From a virus: DNA of 20,778 nt. Position numbers and translations under genes: made by a program. Each line of letters begins with the position of its first letter. The first letter of the stretch is position 1. Under the pieces are notes generated by a model. That model searched no databases. It was not told the DNA's origin and was given only the letters and a program-made list of their open reading frames with translations. Location of the stretch: the IMG/VR virus record IMGVR_UViG_3300025880_001313, positions 1 through 20,778 of that record; one strand, written 5' to 3'. Below are positions 1 through 8,568 of the stretch, one piece after another.

Positions 1-854
1 AGACTGCTGCCGCATCTGACAAATATACTAAGTCAAGTGTCGCTAAGTTCAAAACGTCGAAGGATCCAAACGATCTCGAGATTAAGAAAGTTGCACCGAA
101 ATCGACTGGTGAATACAAGAACTGGTACACTGACGACGGCACGAAAATCGTAGCTGAAAAGATAGTTCTGCCAAATGGAGATAAAGCGTGGTTTAGTGGG
201 GGCAGGCAGATAGATCCACTAAAACTCCACTCTGAGGAACCTAAGTCAGCACACAAGAAACGTATGGTTGTTCAAGAGCAGATTACTCCTCTCATCGAAG
301 AGATATACAAATCTCAAGGAAGAAACAAGGTGGGTGAAAGCGATAGTGGAGTGCCACGGTACGAAGATAAACTTCGTGTAGGACCTTTACAGCTCGCAGA
401 GCAAATGGGTCGTTGGGCTCAAGAGAACGACTTCGCAATGGAGGATATAAGCAGAAGCGCGATTCTTGACAAAGCTATGACGGACATGTACAACGATGCT
501 GACCGTAACGTTGCGGAAATCAATAGCATTGTGCCATATCTCGAACAGAACATGTTAATGTATAAGAGCAACATGTCCCTAGAAATGTTTAGAAAAGCTA
601 ACAATAATGGCAAATCTTCCGAGCAATTAAGCCCGATGAGCATGGTTGAAATAAACGCTGCGATCATAAACGACTTGAAAGGTGATGAAGAATACTACAC
701 CGGCCAGCCTGATCAAGAACTTTTATCTCAAGCGTACTCGACAGGTTGGGCGAAGTGGAACGCACTTGAAGATGCTGAAAGGCGTAAGTGGGAAAAACGG
801 AGCAGCGACAGTACCAACGGCTTTCTTGAGTACATGGAGAGTCTACTTAACTAA
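1..854 (+). CDS. C-terminal part of unknown virion-type protein (5' partial)
   Basis: The frame is open from base 3 to the stop at 852-854, giving about 283 residues with no start inside the window that must be used. A methionine codon at 264 is internal, because the 260 bases before it stay open and read as ordinary hydrophilic protein. The visible part is charged, mostly helical in character, rich in Lys, Glu, Asp and Asn, and has no membrane segment or catalytic motif that I recognise. It ends in YMESLLN, 16 bases before the next gene, and so belongs to the same operon as the two large virion-type genes downstream. By position, just before a gp16-sized protein, it could correspond to a T7 gp15-like internal core protein. 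That is an inference from gene order, not from sequence similarity. Confidence 0.75.
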   Translation, partial: TAAASDKYTKSSVAKFKTSKDPNDLEIKKVAPKSTGEYKNWYTDDGTKIVAEKIVLPNGDKAWFSGGRQIDPLKLHSEEPKSAHKKRMVVQEQITPLIEEIYKSQGRNKVGESDSGVPRYEDKLRVGPLQLAEQMGRWAQENDFAMEDISRSAILDKAMTDMYNDADRNVAEINSIVPYLEQNMLMYKSNMSLEMFRKANNNGKSSEQLSPMSMVEINAAIINDLKGDEEYYTGQPDQELLSQAYSTGWAKWNALEDAERRKWEKRSSDSTNGFLEYMESLLN

Positions 855-870
855 TAACTGGAGTAATAAA

Positions 871-3800
871 ATGAGTAAATTAGGATCATTAGTTCGTGAG
901 AACTACGGCGGAGGTAGCGACGCTCCCTTCGTCTGGTCAGATGCTGATACCATTAAGACGCCTGACGGTCAACTGCATCGTCTGGAGTCTATAGATGCTC
1001 CAGAGATTGTTCGTTTTGATCAAGATGGGGTTGCCGACCCCGATAGAAAAGCTACAGCGGGCGCCAATATTGCGAGCATTGCGGCGCAGCGCGCGGCGTT
1101 AGAGAACGGGTACACTAACATTGTGCCTGTTCTCAACGAAGACGGTAGCCCAAAGATGGATGCTACAGGCTCTCGCCCCATCATTCGCCTTCACAACGCT
1201 GAAGGCAGAGACTACGCGTCGGAAGCCATTCGAAGTGGGATGTTTAAACCCACACGATTCTCTTCAGATGATGAACGCGCTTTACACGATTGGGCAGAGT
1301 TCACAGGCGCAGAGTCAGACTTTGATCAAGCGTCGGTAGCTGTGCAAAATGCTATAGCAGCAGAGACTGGCGAGCTGAGAGCTCGTCCAACAGCCATCAA
1401 CGAAGAGCAGTACTCGTATGGTGGATACTCTAGCAACTTAGCGTTTCGTAAATACGATCGCACATTAAATAACAAATCTCTTAACCCTATGTCTGATTCG
1501 TGGGAGCAAGGTTGGATCGGCGCTGAAGAAGGCGCCTATGGCTTCTTAGAGCTACTCGGAGACACTACTGGAATAGAGAAGCTAGCTGAGTCTGGAGAAA
1601 TCGGCGTGTATAGAGCGCGCGCTCAACAAGAAGAGTACGCCGACATACTTACGGATTGGAAAGATGTCAACGGTATAAACTCTGGTGTTAGCTACCTCGT
1701 TAACAATGCTGCAATGTCGTTGCCTTACATGGTGACAACAGCTGCGGCTGGCGTGGCAGGTGCTGCCGTAGGAGCTGTATCCGCACCTGTTCTTGGCACA
1801 GCTGTGGCGGTTGGTATTCCATCACTCGTCTACGCTGGTCAAACATGGAACGAAATGGAAGGCGAAAAGAATGCAGGTGTTGCACTAACTGCTGGCGTTA
1901 TACAGGGTGCTCTTGATAGAGTAGGTGTCGGAGCTCTTGTAGGCATGAAGCCTAAGGATATGGGCTTCGCTGCCGTGAGTAAAATCATGACGTCTAAAGG
2001 TATGCCGAGAGAGGCTGCAGAGCAGTATCTAGCTGAAGCGACGAAGCAAGAGATTGCAGACGTCGTGCGCGCTTCAGGTGAAGCAGCTGTAGCGAAAGTT
2101 GCAGCTAAACAAGCAGGCGTCAACTTTCTTAAGTCAGCGTCTAGAGAGGGCGTCACCGAAGTTATGCAAGAAGCAACTGGATATGTTTCAGCTAGCATCG
2201 GCTCAGATAAAGAGTTTGAATGGGAAGAGCTGAACCAGCGGATGATAGCCGCAGCTATTGCAGGCTCTGCTTTAGGTGGTGCATTCTCCGTACCAGGTTC
2301 TGTCGTTGATGGAGCTAAATATCATGGACTCATGGGAGACACTGAGATAGCGGATCATACAACTGCTGTCAAGTCTGCCATTTGGGCTGAGCAAGAAATA
2401 AAAGAAAACGGTTATATTCCTTCAAACAAAGAGAACCTTGCTGAGATCCACGCAGAAATGAAAGCTGGAGATTTCGGTACATTAGACGAGTACTCTGATC
2501 TGTGGCGCACAGCCGAGAAAGAGAAATCAACAGCTCAGCGCGTATGGGATAAGCTCTCTAACTTACCAGCTCTGTGGCAAGGATCTACTCGTAATCTCTT
2601 TTCAGACAGTATACTAGAACGATCACGCACTGCTCGCATTGCTGCCGATCTTTTTGGCGGCAACCCAGATCGCGTGTTCTCTGGCGACAGTTTTGAAGAT
2701 GCTAAGCACCACAAGGTCGCTACTTACAAGAACTTTATGACGCGCCCTGAAGAGATGTTCTATCAATTGAATGGTAATAAACCGTTTACTCAAAGCGATA
2801 AGAAACGAGTCAGTGCTAAACTGTACGACGTTATGAAAAAAGCGGTTGATAAAGATGGTAACTTTGATGCAGAGCTTGTTCCTAAAGATCTTGACAGCCG
2901 TGAAGCGTACATAAAGGTAGCAAAAGAACTCAACGCGTTGTCAGAGAAAATGTACGCTGACCAGAAGGTGCACAACCCTGAGCTTGGATACGTTAAGAAC
3001 TACTTGCACACATTCAAATCGCTTGATAAACAAGCGGTTCTCAAGAAGCGCACACAGTTTCAATCACTTCTACAGTCAGAATATGGCATGACTGCTGCGG
3101 AAGCTGATCAGATTGCTGGCGCTATCGTCGACGATCCTAACGTAGGAACCGTAGAAGAAGCGTTCTCAGTTGTATCAGGAGGTATTGTACCTGGATCTCA
3201 TAAGAAACGTACGCTCAACCTTGCACAGAAAGAGAAGTTCGCTGAGTTCATGGAACAAGATCTGTTTGCTAACGTATCGCACGCTACTAAAAGTGCAGCA
3301 CGATACGTTGCGCACCGTGAATACATCGGTCAGAACGGTAAGGTGATAACAACCATGCTCGATAGAATGAGTAGAGAAGGTCTCTCTGCCGCTGAAATCG
3401 GACGCATTGCTTCTGGTTTAAAAGACTATCTTGATGCTGAGTCAGGTACTTATAACCGCCCCACTTCGGAGTTTGGTAAGAAGGCGGAGGCGATTCAGAA
3501 GCACGCAATGATGCTGATGACGTTTGCAGGATTACCACTTGCTGTTTTCTCTTCGTTTGTAGAAGCTGCACTCATAGCTCGTGGTGTTGATGGCGCAGGC
3601 CTTAAAGTTATAAAGTCATTCTCTAAAGACTTTGCTGAGGGCATGGTAAACTACATGAACGACTTTGCTCTCACAGCGCAAGGCAAGACAAGCTATCGTA
3701 ATGATACAGCCGCTGAAGCTCGCATTCGCGATGCGGGATACTACGAGTGGGATGTGGGTGCGGCCACCACAACAGGTGTTTCTGAAGTTCATGCCAGACA

Positions 3801-4734
3801 CGCAAACTATTACAAAGCGTTCTTCAAAGCTAATGGCTTGACTCAATGGACTGATTACACTCGAGCTCTACGAGCATCATTCGCTGGAGACTTTCTCAAT
3901 GACAACATGGTGCTGATAATGAATCAGCGACGTGCAGGCACTCCTTACACTCGTGAAGTGCAAGAAGCAGAGCTCAAGCTGCGCAACCTCGGTTTAGACA
4001 TTGATCGTTTTTCTCCCATCTATGAAATGGTTGGAGCTAACATTAAGCTATCTGATGAGCAACAAATGTATTACGATGATTCAGTGCGCACTCTCACGTA
4101 CGGCTTCGTCAATGACGCGATTGTATTGCCTCAAGCATCCAACAGACCTTTGATGTATCAAGATCCTAGGTTTGCGCTGTTCATGCAGTTCCAAGGTTTC
4201 ATTTCAACCTTCACTACTAAGGTTCTTCCAAAACTTTGGCGTGACGCGTTTGGAAACTCTACTCCAACAATGATGTATTCAGCGTGGGCTACAATGATGA
4301 CTATGATCATGCTAGCTTTCGTGTCGCAGGCAATGAAAGACTGGATTAAGTACGATACGTTTGACGAAGGAGACGATGAGTATCCCTCAAAGACCGCAGG
4401 CAACCCGTATCTTAACACGCCAGAGTATATACGTCGTGGCGTGCTTTCGACAGGTCTGCTTGGAATCAGTGAACGCGCAATCAATACTGTGTTTCCTCTG
4501 TACGCGCAACGTAGCGACAACCCAGGAGACTGGCTGTACAATCAAGCGGTAGGCGAAAGCCCTGCGCTTGGCTATGTACAGAGAGTTGCGGGTGCTTCGT
4601 ATGCCCTCGCGTCTGGAGACGTCGGCAAAGGAGTAGAGCAAGGGCTGAAGGCAGCACCTGTCTTTGGACCGTTCAACCTCGCAAATAGAAAGATTGGCAA
4701 CTATGCTTCGGATTGGAACTTTAATGGAGAATAA
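871..4734 (+). CDS. Large internal virion (ejection) protein with N-terminal SNase-like domain
   Basis: The product is 1287 residues, close to T7 gp16 (about 1318), and lies in the gp16 position of the structural operon. I chose ATG 871 because GGAG lies 7 bases upstream; the frame is open back to 682 but that would overlap the previous gene by 170 bases. Residues 20-127 look like a staphylococcal nuclease fold: DADT (D26), then R37, D42 and E45 with the same R-x4-D-x2-E spacing as SNase R35/D40/E43, and R102 as a candidate for R87. T7 gp16 instead starts with a lytic transglycosylase, which I do not see here. Hydrophobic Ala/Gly/Val-rich segments lie near residues 280-320 and 465-485, and another hydrophobic stretch (TMMYSAWATMMTMIMLAFV) is near residue 1140. 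The rest is helical and unassigned. Role as an injected internal protein is inferred from size and context; nuclease activity is inferred from motifs. Confidence 0.72.
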   Translation: MSKLGSLVRENYGGGSDAPFVWSDADTIKTPDGQLHRLESIDAPEIVRFDQDGVADPDRKATAGANIASIAAQRAALENGYTNIVPVLNEDGSPKMDATGSRPIIRLHNAEGRDYASEAIRSGMFKPTRFSSDDERALHDWAEFTGAESDFDQASVAVQNAIAAETGELRARPTAINEEQYSYGGYSSNLAFRKYDRTLNNKSLNPMSDSWEQGWIGAEEGAYGFLELLGDTTGIEKLAESGEIGVYRARAQQEEYADILTDWKDVNGINSGVSYLVNNAAMSLPYMVTTAAAGVAGAAVGAVSAPVLGTAVAVGIPSLVYAGQTWNEMEGEKNAGVALTAGVIQGALDRVGVGALVGMKPKDMGFAAVSKIMTSKGMPREAAEQYLAEATKQEIADVVRASGEAAVAKVAAKQAGVNFLKSASREGVTEVMQEATGYVSASIGSDKEFEWEELNQRMIAAAIAGSALGGAFSVPGSVVDGAKYHGLMGDTEIADHTTAVKSAIWAEQEIKENGYIPSNKENLAEIHAEMKAGDFGTLDEYSDLWRTAEKEKSTAQRVWDKLSNLPALWQGSTRNLFSDSILERSRTARIAADLFGGNPDRVFSGDSFEDAKHHKVATYKNFMTRPEEMFYQLNGNKPFTQSDKKRVSAKLYDVMKKAVDKDGNFDAELVPKDLDSREAYIKVAKELNALSEKMYADQKVHNPELGYVKNYLHTFKSLDKQAVLKKRTQFQSLLQSEYGMTAAEADQIAGAIVDDPNVGTVEEAFSVVSGGIVPGSHKKRTLNLAQKEKFAEFMEQDLFANVSHATKSAARYVAHREYIGQNGKVITTMLDRMSREGLSAAEIGRIASGLKDYLDAESGTYNRPTSEFGKKAEAIQKHAMMLMTFAGLPLAVFSSFVEAALIARGVDGAGLKVIKSFSKDFAEGMVNYMNDFALTAQGKTSYRNDTAAEARIRDAGYYEWDVGAATTTGVSEVHARHANYYKAFFKANGLTQWTDYTRALRASFAGDFLNDNMVLIMNQRRAGTPYTREVQEAELKLRNLGLDIDRFSPIYEMVGANIKLSDEQQMYYDDSVRTLTYGFVNDAIVLPQASNRPLMYQDPRFALFMQFQGFISTFTTKVLPKLWRDAFGNSTPTMMYSAWATMMTMIMLAFVSQAMKDWIKYDTFDEGDDEYPSKTAGNPYLNTPEYIRRGVLSTGLLGISERAINTVFPLYAQRSDNPGDWLYNQAVGESPALGYVQRVAGASYALASGDVGKGVEQGLKAAPVFGPFNLANRKIGNYASDWNFNGE

Positions 4735-4736
4735 TT

Positions 4737-7700
4737 ATGGGAAAATTTAACACTAACGCAGGCTCAGGCAAGACTAGCAAGCTGCGTCAGCTGATGTCCC
4801 GACCCGAATCAGGAGTTACGTTACCTGTCGAACCGGTCGTCGATGCGGTCGGTGAAGTCGCACCGATCACACAAACCGGAGAGATGGCTGCAGCCGCCCC
4901 AGCACGCGACAATCCTGTGCTCAACGCGCCTGCAATAACAGAAGATTACAGTTCGTTCAATCGATCAGCGATGGATCCGTCTGTTAATCTGAGGCGATCA
5001 GAGGATCTGCCTTTGCCTCCTGAAGAAGTGAGTGTAGAGCAGCAGGATATGCTTGACTATCAAGCGCAAGATCGCAATAGAGTTGCTAATCTCAGAGACA
5101 GAGCGGTTGCTCCAGAGCCTGTTGTACTGAATCGTCAAGCGGTCGCATCCGGCATAGTTGATGGAGGTATCTTTAACCGTGCAAATCAGATGGCGGACTC
5201 CGCAAAGACAGGTACCCTCGTGCCTCCACAGTCTCTGCGAAACACCGCTGGATTTCCATTAGCTGAGGAAGGTGCGTCAGGTGTAGAAATCGCAGATGCG
5301 ATAGCGGCCACGCGGGAGGGATCGGTTCAAGCTGCTTTCAATCGAGTCGGCGCTATAGACAATACTGATCCACGCAATCCAGTAATAGATCTTGATATGA
5401 TCAAAGCAGGTTCTATTGTTACTGAGCACATGCTCATGACGCTATCTGAAGGTGACACAAATCTAGGCATTGATACTGTACCTGATCCTGTGAGTGATGC
5501 GCAAGGCATCACGGAATCAGCGGTTGCGTCTTCTGATATGTTCACAGAAAGAGACACCAGCAATCCCAAAGGATTTAAACGTGTGGCTAAGCAGCAAGGT
5601 AACGCGCACATCGGGCAACAAATCGCTCTCGAGTATCAACGCTTAACAGGTAACGAAGTGCCTACAAAGATACCTACAAAAGAAGCAGAAACTCTTGGCG
5701 ACACATTTAAAACTATGTGGGCGATTCAAAATCCTAACCTAGTTAAAGTAACTAAAGATCCAATAACTCTACAGAATTACTATGAGTTTACTCCACAAGG
5801 TGAAGATGTTATCGCTCAAGGCGTCGACACGCGTCGTAGATTGTTCCCATCTAAAAACGTTCAACCAGCTAAGACTCCGCCACCGAGAGGAAATCTTGTG
5901 GGCGATGTTGGTGACAACCAAGTGAAGAAAGTTCAAGGCCAAGTTGGTAAACAATCATTTGGTAAAGTTCTTGAACAATCGATGGTCAATCTTTCTACAA
6001 TCCCGCATGTCGTTGATTCACAACGTCTTCGCATTATCTACGCCACAGCGCTTCCTGTTTTGCAATCTGGTGATTACACTCGCGTGTCAGCTACGATGCA
6101 CAGCATAGGTCCAAGCAAACTGAAATCTTATGAAGCAAAACATGGACCAGATATTGCGATGATTGAAATAGAGAAAGCTGCAGATAAGTTAGCTCAGTCT
6201 ATCCAAGCTCTCGCGCAGGAGTCTGAGGGAGCCAACTACCTGACGTACGCCATTCAAGGATTTCAAGGTCGCATCTCACCACAGCAGTCTAAGTTTAATC
6301 CTGTGTCTTCGAAGACTGTGAGGATGGCAACTCGTAACGCCGTCCCATCTCCAGCAAAGCCTGGATCTCGTGTTGAATACAATCTCAAGCAGATGTACGC
6401 TGGCGCGTTAGTTCCAGGAGCCGATGGTGTATTGCCGGCTGAGCGTGAAATTAAGTTTGAAGCGTACGCCAGTAAGCTTGAAGCGTGGGGAGATCGCCTA
6501 GCGGTTGCGCTAGAGATGACAGACGCAGAATCAAAGGCCATCACAGGCGCTATTCAATCTGGCATGCCCTTGACTGACCCTGCGTTCCCTCTGATAAAAC
6601 CTTTAAATCTTGACGTTGAAGCAGATGCAGAACTTATCCAGAGCATTCTTGAAAAAGGTGAGGATGGACCAGCGTATGTGGACGGTCTCATGGACGCCGC
6701 TAAGTATCTAAAAGCTCGTCGGGCCAAGCAAACATACTACTCTTATTTCAATGGTTACATTGACGGTAAGACGAACGGTATCGCGTCTAATGGTATTCAG
6801 ATGGGTAATACAGAAACTGCGTATCGCACTGGTGTTCTGCGCGCTAGCAAGACTGATTACTTAGATGATGGTGATGTGCGCGACGCGTTGAGGCAAAGTC
6901 TTCTTCATGCAATTGATAACGATGGATTCGATGGAAGCATAGGTAACATCGCCTCTGAGTTAGATGCAGTGGCCACGGCAGTATTCTCACATCGTGAGAT
7001 GTTGAAAGAAACAACTATGGTCTTCGCATACGGTATGGACGCAAGGCATATGCACTTCAGTTTAGATGCCACGTTTGATTTGTTAGAAACAGATCCAAGT
7101 CTTATCAAAGATGAGGCAACGCGAGTTAAGTTTGTGTCCAGTTCAGACGCCGTTAGAAAAGCTTTAACTGATCCAACAACAGGCACTACGGTTGGTAGAA
7201 CGCTCTTAACAATGTTCAAGCCGCAGCTTGAGTCGGTCATATCGCCTGAAGCATTAGCCGCTCGTTCTATCATGCGAGCATCATCTGTTATGTTTGCATC
7301 TATGAACGCGCTCATGACTATGACTGGACCTACCGGTAACGACCTACACTTCGGACGAGATACGCAGATACCTGGCGAAGCCACTGAGACTAAGTATCGA
7401 ATTACGGGGGACAAAGTTCAAGGTGGATCTCGAGAGTTCACTTCGTACCATCAGCAATCTGAGCCAACAGCAATGGCTCCAAAGAAAAAGGCGGATGGTG
7501 CAGTGATATACGGTGGGCACGCCTATGGAGGGTCTGTTGTAGGCCCTGTGCAAGCTCTTGATGCAGCCACCGTAGCTCTATCAACTACTGGAAAGACTTG
7601 GAACAGATTGAAGCAAGCCAGTGGTGGGAACCCATACACTCTAACTATCTACGATGCTTTCAAGACTGATGCAATGGGCTATGACGTCATTCTTGAGGAT

Positions 7701-8216
7701 GTTAATAAGAATTGGTTAGACGTCTCTATGGAGTGGTCTTATCTTGAAGCTAATCAGAAGTCACTGCAAGATACAACTGCTAAGTGGAAAAAGGAGATTG
7801 CAAAGCGAGATCCTGAGTCTCCAGTCTCTGAGAACGAAGCTGCGTTCTTGAGATGGATAATGAAGGAACATGATGATGGTACTGGAAAATTTACCATGCC
7901 TAACTTTGAATCACGAGTTGTTAACGGAGGAGCGTTTGACAAACGTGGTATAAAAGCGAGTGAGGCAACTTCAGATTTCCAAGAAGCTATGCGAAAAGTT
8001 GGGTACGATTGGATGTCTCCTCCTGAGGAGGTTACAGTTTTACAACTGCGTACTTTTGTAGATCAAATAGGAAGCCTGCTTGCTGTTCCTAGTAGACTAG
8101 ATCGAATCATTAAGTACACCAACAAGCAGAAGCAGCAGCTACGTAAAGAGATCTTGGCTAAGGGGCATAAACATCCATCAGGTCGAGTCACTGCGTTGCA
8201 GTACTATGCGCATTAA
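4737..8216 (+). CDS. Putative virion-type single-subunit RNA polymerase (N4 vRNAP-like catalytic domain)
   Basis: The product is 1159 residues; GGAG with 7-base spacing overlaps the end of the previous gene. The first 400 residues are Pro/Ala/Asp-rich and unassigned. The C-terminal two-thirds carries the ordered catalytic motifs of T7/N4-type RNA polymerases. GFQGR at 508-512, followed by FNP, matches the T/DxxGR region. YIDGKTNG has motif A Asp at D676. R753-x3-K757-x7-Y765-G766 fits motif B exactly. PVQALDAA at 937-944 aligns with T7 PNFVHSQDGS (Gln where T7 has His784). TIYDAF has motif C Asp at D973. None of the catalytic residues is missing. It is very different from the gp1-like polymerase on the opposite strand. 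Placement in the virion operon suggests a packaged, injected polymerase, as known for N4; N4's protein is about 3500 residues, so this is much smaller. Promoter specificity and packaging are inference. Confidence 0.68.
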   Translation: MGKFNTNAGSGKTSKLRQLMSRPESGVTLPVEPVVDAVGEVAPITQTGEMAAAAPARDNPVLNAPAITEDYSSFNRSAMDPSVNLRRSEDLPLPPEEVSVEQQDMLDYQAQDRNRVANLRDRAVAPEPVVLNRQAVASGIVDGGIFNRANQMADSAKTGTLVPPQSLRNTAGFPLAEEGASGVEIADAIAATREGSVQAAFNRVGAIDNTDPRNPVIDLDMIKAGSIVTEHMLMTLSEGDTNLGIDTVPDPVSDAQGITESAVASSDMFTERDTSNPKGFKRVAKQQGNAHIGQQIALEYQRLTGNEVPTKIPTKEAETLGDTFKTMWAIQNPNLVKVTKDPITLQNYYEFTPQGEDVIAQGVDTRRRLFPSKNVQPAKTPPPRGNLVGDVGDNQVKKVQGQVGKQSFGKVLEQSMVNLSTIPHVVDSQRLRIIYATALPVLQSGDYTRVSATMHSIGPSKLKSYEAKHGPDIAMIEIEKAADKLAQSIQALAQESEGANYLTYAIQGFQGRISPQQSKFNPVSSKTVRMATRNAVPSPAKPGSRVEYNLKQMYAGALVPGADGVLPAEREIKFEAYASKLEAWGDRLAVALEMTDAESKAITGAIQSGMPLTDPAFPLIKPLNLDVEADAELIQSILEKGEDGPAYVDGLMDAAKYLKARRAKQTYYSYFNGYIDGKTNGIASNGIQMGNTETAYRTGVLRASKTDYLDDGDVRDALRQSLLHAIDNDGFDGSIGNIASELDAVATAVFSHREMLKETTMVFAYGMDARHMHFSLDATFDLLETDPSLIKDEATRVKFVSSSDAVRKALTDPTTGTTVGRTLLTMFKPQLESVISPEALAARSIMRASSVMFASMNALMTMTGPTGNDLHFGRDTQIPGEATETKYRITGDKVQGGSREFTSYHQQSEPTAMAPKKKADGAVIYGGHAYGGSVVGPVQALDAATVALSTTGKTWNRLKQASGGNPYTLTIYDAFKTDAMGYDVILEDVNKNWLDVSMEWSYLEANQKSLQDTTAKWKKEIAKRDPESPVSENEAAFLRWIMKEHDDGTGKFTMPNFESRVVNGGAFDKRGIKASEATSDFQEAMRKVGYDWMSPPEEVTVLQLRTFVDQIGSLLAVPSRLDRIIKYTNKQKQQLRKEILAKGHKHPSGRVTALQYYAH

Positions 8217-8220
8217 ACGT

Positions 8221-8290
8221 TAACAAAAAAAATAAGGCGAACCTAAGAGAGACCATTACGGTTTCTCAAGGTTCGCCTTTTTTTTTATTC
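8221..8290. terminator. Bidirectional intrinsic terminator between convergent operons
   Basis: A long hairpin has outer arms AGGCGAACC (8235-8243) and GGTTCGCCT (8270-8278), with an inner stem GAGAGACC/GGTTTCTC. It is followed by a run of T from 8278 to 8286 on the plus strand. On the minus strand the A-rich stretch at 8224-8233 supplies the matching U tract. It sits 5 bases after the stop of the virion-type polymerase and 12 bases beyond the end of the last minus-strand gene, so it can stop transcription from both arms. Confidence 0.93.
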
Positions 8291-8301
8291 GATCTAGTTA
8301 A

Positions 8302-8568
8302 TCATTTCAGTAGACCGTTCGCAGCAAGCAATCGCTTGATGCCTGTCGAATGAGTGTCTCTTATCTTGTTAGCTTCACTCTCTTCCATTCCAGCGTCTAT
8401 GTTCTGTCTGAATGCTTCGTCTAGCATAGCGTCATTGAGCCCTGGAGTGTACGCCAAGTCAGCGTTCAGTCCAAATGTCTCAACGTACTCCATGTCGTCA
8501 ATGGTTGCTCCTCTCAGAGCCATTATGTTGTAGTTAGTCTTATCAGCAGAAGAAGTATTTGCTGTCAT
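8302..8568 (-). CDS. Small acidic protein of unknown function, last gene of the minus-strand arm
   Basis: The product is 88 residues, with GGGAG 7 bases before ATG 8568. Its start overlaps the end of the RNA polymerase gene by 26 bases, so translation is probably coupled. The sequence is acidic and soluble, with no Cys, no membrane segment and no motif I recognise; the C-terminal half (SEANKIRDTHSTGIKRLLAA) looks helical. It ends just before the bidirectional terminator. T7 has small host-takeover genes close to gene 1, but I see nothing here to assign such a role. Confidence 0.7.
   Translation of the reverse strand: MTANTSSADKTNYNIMALRGATIDDMEYVETFGLNADLAYTPGLNDAMLDEAFRQNIDAGMEESEANKIRDTHSTGIKRLLAANGLLK

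Noticed and set aside
682-870. Upstream start of the gp16-like gene at 682
   Set aside because: It would overlap the previous gene by 170 bases; ATG 871 has GGAG at good spacing and begins the nuclease-like domain sensibly.
4158-4541. 127-codon open frame on the minus strand
   Set aside because: Antisense to the C-terminal part of the gp16-like gene, with a composition typical of a shadow frame.
6905-7414. 169-codon open frame on the minus strand
   Set aside because: It lies opposite the best-conserved part of the virion-type polymerase (motif B region), has no ribosome site or operon context, and is a shadow of that gene's codon use.
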